Shown: piece by piece, positions 32,301 to 36,600 of the stretch
Position numbering within the stretch: the first letter of the stretch is position 1
Layout of the letters: every line of letters begins with the position of its first letter
IMG/VR virus record: IMGVR_UViG_3300020553_000016
Coordinates: 1 to 36,600 of that record
Strand: one strand, 5' to 3'
From: a virus
Length of the DNA: 36,600 nucleotides
Notes under the pieces: model-generated
Seen by the model: the letters and a program-made list of their open reading frames with translations, nothing else
Database searches by the model: none
Told to the model about the DNA's origin: nothing
Translations under genes and position numbers: made by a program

Positions 32301-33986
32301 TTATATGTTGCTTCAGACATAGTTTATAATAATATGAAATTTACTGGAGACCAAACATATGGTTTTCTTGGTAGAAATGTTTATGCAGATACTATTAATG
32401 GTAGAGGTTCAGATTCACTAGAATTAAACTATTACGATGGTGGTTCTGTAATAATAGGAACGGGTGCAAATGGTAGTAAACCATTATATGCTGGGTCTTT
32501 ATATGATGCTGGTAATAGAGTATATTCTGCGGGAAATCCACAAGTTAATATTACAGGTTCAGCTGGTTATTCGGACTATGTTGCAGCTCAAACAAATCCA
32601 GTAGGGAACTTTAATGTAGGATTATCTCGTCCAAAAGGTGCATCATATACAACAACAGCTTCTGTAGTTACAGGTGCAATCAAAATTAAATTACCACCTG
32701 GAACACCAGTTCACGGTATGTGGAAAATGACTGTTAAAATATATGAGTATGGTCAAAGAGGTAATGGTTACACTATCGAATTAGGTTGCCATCTTTATCC
32801 AAGTACAGCATATAATAGATATCAATGGATGCTGACTACTGATACTGGTGCAGTACTTCCAATAAGATATGGAACTGATGGTTCTTCTGGTTGTGTTTGG
32901 ATTGGAGAAAATGGAACTACTTGGTCATATCCACAAGTTCATGTAACAGAGTTTTCAAATGGGTTTAATAATCCTGGCGGTGTCAATTGGACTACAGGAA
33001 CTTGGGCTGTTTCAATTGGAGCAATAGATAATTCAGTTGCAGTTGATGGACCGTATACAACAAGTTTAATAGCTGCAGCTTATGCAACAACAGCAGGTTC
33101 AGCTCCAGCAAATGGAGGAAATGCTTCAACAGTTGGAGGATATGCTCCTTCTGGTCCTATTGGAGCTAATACAGTTGTAATAAGAGATTCAAATAACTAC
33201 ATATATGCTTATTATATTAATTCTTCTGTATCTGAAACAGAGAATCCAACTATTAATTCATTCTATACAAGTAATGGAGATGGTTGGTTAAGAAAGTCTT
33301 CTTTGGCTCATGTTAGAAGTCAATTAGGAAACTATGGAGGATGGATTACATCAGATACTACAAAACTTCCTTTAGCAGGTGGTAATATGTCTGGTGCAAT
33401 AGGAAGAACAAGTCACTCTTCTGGATATTTTGTAGGTTCTTATAATAATGTTGGAGCTAATTCAGGTAACACAAATCCTATTTATACTATTGGTAGTTCT
33501 TATACACCAAATGATACTTCTTTGATAAACATGTATGGTATAGGTTATTCTCATCAGAATTTTTGGGGAGCTGGTAAAACACCAAGTTGGGGATTATACG
33601 TATGTGAAGGAGCAACAATAAATGCAACAATAGGTGGTGGTGCAATTACTATATGGGCACAAAATGATATAGTAGCTTTTTCTGATGCAAGAGTAAAAGA
33701 TAATGTTGAGGTGGTAACAAATGCTATTGAAAAAATACAAGCTATTAGAGGTGTAACATTTACTAGAAAAGATGCAGCATTAGAAGATAAAGATAAAAGA
33801 CATGCTGGTGTAATTGCTCAGGAAATATTAAAAGTAATGCCAGAAATTGTTACAGGTACAGATGAATCTATGTATTCTGTAGCGTATGGTAACATGGCAG
33901 CATTGTTTATTGAAGCTATTAAAGAACAACAATTACAGATTGAAGAACTTAAAAATAAACTAGATAATGTCTTATCAAGTAGATAG
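29343..33986 (+). CDS. giant tail fibre 2 with C-terminal peptidase S74 chaperone
   Basis: A 1547-residue paralogue of fibre 1. The N terminus shares the ASNDNSGKVGTTAWVRTYV module, then VTGSGTT-type beta repeats, one EGTNLYYTDAR repeat and LNELAAALGNDAAF. Duplicated segments include TGDFVAYRTFGTAANSA (twice) and NNNQLTNGAGYITS (twice). The C-terminal about 100 residues are an S74 chaperone with FSDARVKDNV (Ser1447, Lys1452) and share YSVAYGNMAALFIEAIKEQQ with fibre 1. It is expected to self-cleave before Ser1447. The last 20 nt overlap the start of fibre 3. The central receptor-binding part differs from fibre 1, so the phage may recognise more than one surface structure. Confidence 0.86.
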   Translation: MNKQRKTSHILNVFQYDADGHVVLPASLTLTVPPASNDNSGKVGTTAWVRTYVTGLSYLTGNQSITVSGDATGSGTTSIELTLANTAVTPGTYGSTTLVPVVTVDSKGRITSVTTAAISGSLTFTGDVTGSGTTGTSTGLTLAASGVTAGTYTKVTVDSKGRVTVGASATTSDISEGTNLYYTDARVLTYLSANTYATQSYVGTQIANLVASSPAALDTLNELAAALGNDAAFSTTVSTALGNRLRIDTAAQGLNGTQQANGRTNLGLGTAATSATGDFVAYRTFGTAANSATGDFVAYRTFGTAANNNTGDFAAASHTHSIADVTGLQTALDGKQASLGFTPYNSTNPSGYITSAALSSYVPTSGYAFGTAFTLGTMYVGTGAQATVTSLLGVYSNGYTYTFGAAAVQSWLGLGSLAYSSTTIPTNNNQLTNGAGYITSTGNISGYAMSLNGYTGQTEYVILTGPANGPVIKVRYDGATANRYIDIGSKDGNGVYSEGLKLYNGSTMTWLGYTVYHSGNIPTWNQNTTGTAASISGFNNPTTAATANTIAYRDASGDLTVRELVLNVAVQSFTPSSMVAIYPTTNQAVKVNAAGVQAFLGLGSLAYSSATIPTNNNQLTNGAGYITSDSTKLPLAGGTMTGTITITSTDIRSNASSGWTGDPGAQGKIQYHSNRWYIVADSASDRIVQFRRNGTDTSYISNDGTFIGSISGNAATATFATNSSKLYSTDVAYSYTSAAPYYGYLTYDGTYWLYQVSPATPSAVRVARADSAGSAGSAGSAGYAAYLSPTYAGDVYTNPQVYFNNGIGLKVAMTGAWSVWSDTLWINGYTGGDVPNMCALHFLRNGTPRMAISTQTQGATSYGTYYEVITAYNIASQSVSYATTAGSATTATTASNLAANTSPTIQVLNFTGVGTNSGNANQSYAIYQEGGSWAPPFPDLCIGYHTGIKIGAYYGYNGIRFYNNSDFVTETFSVGNGDNHVRVANNLYVASDIVYNNMKFTGDQTYGFLGRNVYADTINGRGSDSLELNYYDGGSVIIGTGANGSKPLYAGSLYDAGNRVYSAGNPQVNITGSAGYSDYVAAQTNPVGNFNVGLSRPKGASYTTTASVVTGAIKIKLPPGTPVHGMWKMTVKIYEYGQRGNGYTIELGCHLYPSTAYNRYQWMLTTDTGAVLPIRYGTDGSSGCVWIGENGTTWSYPQVHVTEFSNGFNNPGGVNWTTGTWAVSIGAIDNSVAVDGPYTTSLIAAAYATTAGSAPANGGNASTVGGYAPSGPIGANTVVIRDSNNYIYAYYINSSVSETENPTINSFYTSNGDGWLRKSSLAHVRSQLGNYGGWITSDTTKLPLAGGNMSGAIGRTSHSSGYFVGSYNNVGANSGNTNPIYTIGSSYTPNDTSLINMYGIGYSHQNFWGAGKTPSWGLYVCEGATINATIGGGAITIWAQNDIVAFSDARVKDNVEVVTNAIEKIQAIRGVTFTRKDAALEDKDKRHAGVIAQEILKVMPEIVTGTDESMYSVAYGNMAALFIEAIKEQQLQIEELKNKLDNVLSSR

Positions 33987-36600
33987 TTATGGTAATGCTT
34001 ATTTTCCCGCAGGCGTATCTGTAGCTTCTATACCTGCTACTACTGGTACACAGGCTAAAGTTCTTGTGCCCGGAGCTAATGGTAGGATATCATCTGCCAC
34101 TATAGCTCAACTTGTTACACAGAGTGGTGGTAATATTGTTAGTTCTATATTTGGTAGAACAGGTGCAGTTGTTGCAAAACAAGGAGACTATACCACAGAT
34201 CAAATAACAGAAGGTAGAAATGGTTTATATTTTAGTAATGATAGAGTTAGAAAAGCTATAGCATTAACTACATTTAATACATCTGGCCCGGCCACTTATG
34301 ATAGTATTACAGGTATACTTAATATACCACAGTATGGATCAGGAGCAAGTGGTAACTTTGTTCCTCTTACAAGAAAAATTACTATTAATAATCAGACAGC
34401 TGATTTATCTATAGATAGAATATTTAGTGTTAAAGAAATGGTTTACCCAGATGCAGGTATACCTTTATCAAATGGTGTTTCATGGCAACCAAGTATAGTT
34501 AATAACTCTGTTAATTGGAATACAGCTTTTAGTTGGGGAAATCACGCTGGTCTATATTCTTTACTAGGTCACACTCATACGTTTACTTCATTAACTTCTA
34601 AACCTACTACTCTTGCTGGTTATGGAATAACAGATGCCGCAACATCTGCACAAGGAGCTAATGCTGACACTGCATTTGGGTGGGGTAATCACGCACTTGC
34701 TGGATACTTAACATCATTTACTGAAACTGATCCTACAGTTCCATCTCATGTTAAAGGTATTACTACTACAAATATTAGTAATTGGAACACAGCATACACT
34801 TGGGGCAACCATGCATTAGCTGGTTATCTAACTTCTTTTACAGAAACAGACCCAATCTGGACTTCTGAGAAAGCTAACTATGCGTTAAAGACATATGTAG
34901 ATACAAGTATATCTAATTTAATAGATACAGCTCCAACAACACTTAATACTCTTAATGAGTTGGCAGCTGCATTAGGAGATGATGCTAACTTTAGTACAAC
35001 AATTACTACACTAATAGGTACTAAAGAACCAGCTATTACAGCAGGTACTACCGCACAATACTGGCGTGGTGATAAGACCTGGCAAACTTTACCTATCTAC
35101 ACACTTAGTGGATTAGATGGTGAGCCAAGTATTGCAGTTGGAACAACTGCTCAGTATTGGCGTGGAGATAAAAGCTGGCAGACTCTTCCTATTTATACAT
35201 TAGCTGGACTTGGTGGTTTACCACTAGCCGGTGGAATTATGACTGGTGCGATCACTCTAAAAGAAGGTGTAGGTAATGGTCTTAAGTTTCCAAATGATAT
35301 ATTTGGAGGAAGCGGTGATACAGCAGGTATGAGATTAATAACTCGTGCTGGTGAATCTATGTCTTTAGAAGTATATCTTACTAACGATGCAGATGATTGG
35401 TTTAATATATCAGTACCTACTGATAATGCTGCTAAAGTAAATGGTAACACTATATGGCATGCTGCTAACTTAACTAACCTTAATCAGTTAACTAACGGAC
35501 CAGGTTACATTACATCTTATATAGATACTAATACAACTTATAGTTTAACTATACCAGTTTCAACAACTAAAATTAGACTTAATGGTTCAGATGCTTCTAC
35601 AAGTGATATTACATTTACAGGAGGTGGGGCAACAACTATAACTAGAACTAGTGCTACAGAATTTACAATTAGTTCAACAGATACCGATACTAACACTACT
35701 TACGCAAACTTTACAAGAACTGTTGCAGGTCTTGTACCCAATCCAGGTGGTGCAACCACTAATCGTTATTTACGAGAAGATGGTACGTGGGTAATACCAC
35801 CAGATACAGACACTGATACTAATACATGGGTTGCTAACTCTGTTAACGTAGCAGGTTATGTTGCAGCTCCTGGAGCAGTGGCTAATAAAGTATGGAAAAC
35901 TGATGCTAGTGGTAATCCTGCATGGAGAGATGATGCAGATACGATTACAACATCATTAGCTTGGACTAGCATTACAGGAAGACCAACTGTATTAAGTTCA
36001 TTTACAAATGACTTAGGAAATTATGGTTCATTTTTAACAAGTTACACCGAAACAGATACATTAAGTTCTGTTACAAATAGAGGAAATACCACAACACAAA
36101 ACCTTGTTTTTACTAATGGAAGAAAAGGTCTTATAGGTGTTTATGATGCTGCCCAAACTCAAGCTATATTTGCTATGGGTGCTGCATACATTTTAACAGA
36201 TGGCGGTGCATCATCTAATATAGGAAATTTATATGGTTTAGCTTGGTCTTATAATCCAAATTATGGTGGTGCAGGGAATAATCCACAGTCAATAGCTGGT
36301 TTAAACCATCAGCTTTTATTAATGCAAAATGGTATTACCACTGCAGCACTAGGTTCTGGAATATGGACAAGTGGTAATGTAACAGCTACTACTTTTATTG
36401 GTTCTATAGCTTGGACAAGTGTAACTGGTAGACCTACAGCACTAAGCTCATTTACTAATGATCTTGGTAACTATGGTGGTTGGTATTCTGCTAGTGGTGG
36501 AACTATATCTGGTGATGTAACTATTAATGGTGCATCTAATACACCATTAACTATTAGCCAAGTACAACCTTATGTAGATTTAAATGCAACCGGAGCTACA
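33967..36600 (+). CDS. giant tail fibre 3, N-terminal 878 residues (cut by window edge)
   Basis: An ATG at 33967, inside the end of fibre 2, opens a frame that stays open to the window edge. Recognisable modules are ITEGRNGLYFSNDRVRKAIA (about residue 80); NWNTAFSWGNHAGLYSLLGH; two copies of WGNHALAGYLTSFTETDP; TLNTLNELAAALGDDANF; and two copies of TTAQYWRGD-WQTLPIYTL. These are the same modules as in fibres 1 and 2, so it is a third paralogue. Any S74 or other C-terminal domain lies outside the window. The absence of a stop over 2.6 kb and the module content make the gene secure. Confidence 0.85.
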   Translation, partial: MSYQVDSYGNAYFPAGVSVASIPATTGTQAKVLVPGANGRISSATIAQLVTQSGGNIVSSIFGRTGAVVAKQGDYTTDQITEGRNGLYFSNDRVRKAIALTTFNTSGPATYDSITGILNIPQYGSGASGNFVPLTRKITINNQTADLSIDRIFSVKEMVYPDAGIPLSNGVSWQPSIVNNSVNWNTAFSWGNHAGLYSLLGHTHTFTSLTSKPTTLAGYGITDAATSAQGANADTAFGWGNHALAGYLTSFTETDPTVPSHVKGITTTNISNWNTAYTWGNHALAGYLTSFTETDPIWTSEKANYALKTYVDTSISNLIDTAPTTLNTLNELAAALGDDANFSTTITTLIGTKEPAITAGTTAQYWRGDKTWQTLPIYTLSGLDGEPSIAVGTTAQYWRGDKSWQTLPIYTLAGLGGLPLAGGIMTGAITLKEGVGNGLKFPNDIFGGSGDTAGMRLITRAGESMSLEVYLTNDADDWFNISVPTDNAAKVNGNTIWHAANLTNLNQLTNGPGYITSYIDTNTTYSLTIPVSTTKIRLNGSDASTSDITFTGGGATTITRTSATEFTISSTDTDTNTTYANFTRTVAGLVPNPGGATTNRYLREDGTWVIPPDTDTDTNTWVANSVNVAGYVAAPGAVANKVWKTDASGNPAWRDDADTITTSLAWTSITGRPTVLSSFTNDLGNYGSFLTSYTETDTLSSVTNRGNTTTQNLVFTNGRKGLIGVYDAAQTQAIFAMGAAYILTDGGASSNIGNLYGLAWSYNPNYGGAGNNPQSIAGLNHQLLLMQNGITTAALGSGIWTSGNVTATTFIGSIAWTSVTGRPTALSSFTNDLGNYGGWYSASGGTISGDVTINGASNTPLTISQVQPYVDLNATGAT
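35038..35213 (+). repeat. tandem duplication within fibre 3
   Basis: Two adjacent copies of a unit encoding AGTTAQYWRGDKTWQTLP / VGTTAQYWRGDKSWQTLP plus IYTLxGL lie about 96 nt apart. The nucleotide sequences have diverged mainly at third positions, so the duplication is not recent. A related single unit is in fibre 1 (about 25637-25710). Confidence 0.65.

Noticed and set aside
23830-33986. Numerous secondary-frame ORFs inside the fibre, MCP, TerL and portal genes
   Set aside because: They are shadows of low-complexity or biased coding sequence, without leaders or sensible composition.
3877-36600. Stop-codon reassignment as known in some crAss-like phages
   Set aside because: TAG (4571, 7915, 21271, 33986), TGA (6058) and TAA all end genes with correct spacing to the next start.

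Overview
The window reads as a segment of a crAss-like (Crassvirales) phage genome, most likely from a phage of a Bacteroidales-type host. Support comes from the order IHF-like protein, PD-(D/E)XK nuclease, large terminase, portal, scaffold-like protein, HK97-type major capsid protein, connector/ring protein and very long repetitive tail fibres; from AT-rich A/C leaders before start codons in place of Shine-Dalgarno sites; and from DUF4313-like accessory proteins. TAA, TAG and TGA all end genes here, so I see no sign of stop-codon reassignment. All family names come from reading the sequence; no database search was possible.

Layout. (1) Positions 1-3603, minus strand: small accessory/early-type genes (two membrane proteins, one cut by the window edge, a tiny lipoprotein-like ORF, DUF-type proteins) separated by unusually long, strongly structured non-coding gaps. 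The largest, about 1409-2230, looks like a single RNA of about 800 nt closed by its own end-to-end helix and ending in a U-tract. (2) Positions 3604-3876: divergent intergenic region with a GC-rich hairpin island and an AT-rich promoter-like stretch. (3) Positions 3877-7915, plus strand: a tightly overlapping operon (GNAT acetyltransferase, winged-helix-like protein, IHF/HU-like protein, Cys-rich protein, PD-(D/E)XK nuclease, PRTase-like protein, conserved unknown). (4) Positions 7916-8290: RNA cluster with a normal tRNA-Cys, a 170-nt tRNA-like RNA with a giant variable arm, and a further hairpin element. (5) Positions 8298-20581: packaging and head genes (small protein, TerL, small protein, portal, scaffold-like protein, MCP, minor head proteins, connector, a Dps/ferritin-like protein, a second abundant structural protein), ended by a clear intrinsic terminator at 20607-20638. 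(6) Positions 20644-36600: tail module with adaptor proteins that share N- and C-terminal domains, followed by three paralogous giant fibres. The first two end in self-cleaving peptidase S74 chaperones; the third runs off the window.

The genes fit a virion assembly programme. TerL pumps DNA through the portal into a shell built from MCP on a scaffold, connector/ring proteins seal the vertex, and adaptors and fibres bind the host. The MCP and the protein at 19223 carry almost identical 22-nt leaders, which suggests shared high-level expression.

The features most worth following up are RNA-level: the ~800-nt ornate RNA, the tRNA-like RNA with an oversized D loop and variable arm, the fully folded 160-nt spacer after the MCP gene, and two minus-strand spacers with mutually exclusive helices. 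Among proteins, the Dps-like protein in the head operon keeps four of five ferroxidase-type residues at exact Dps spacing.
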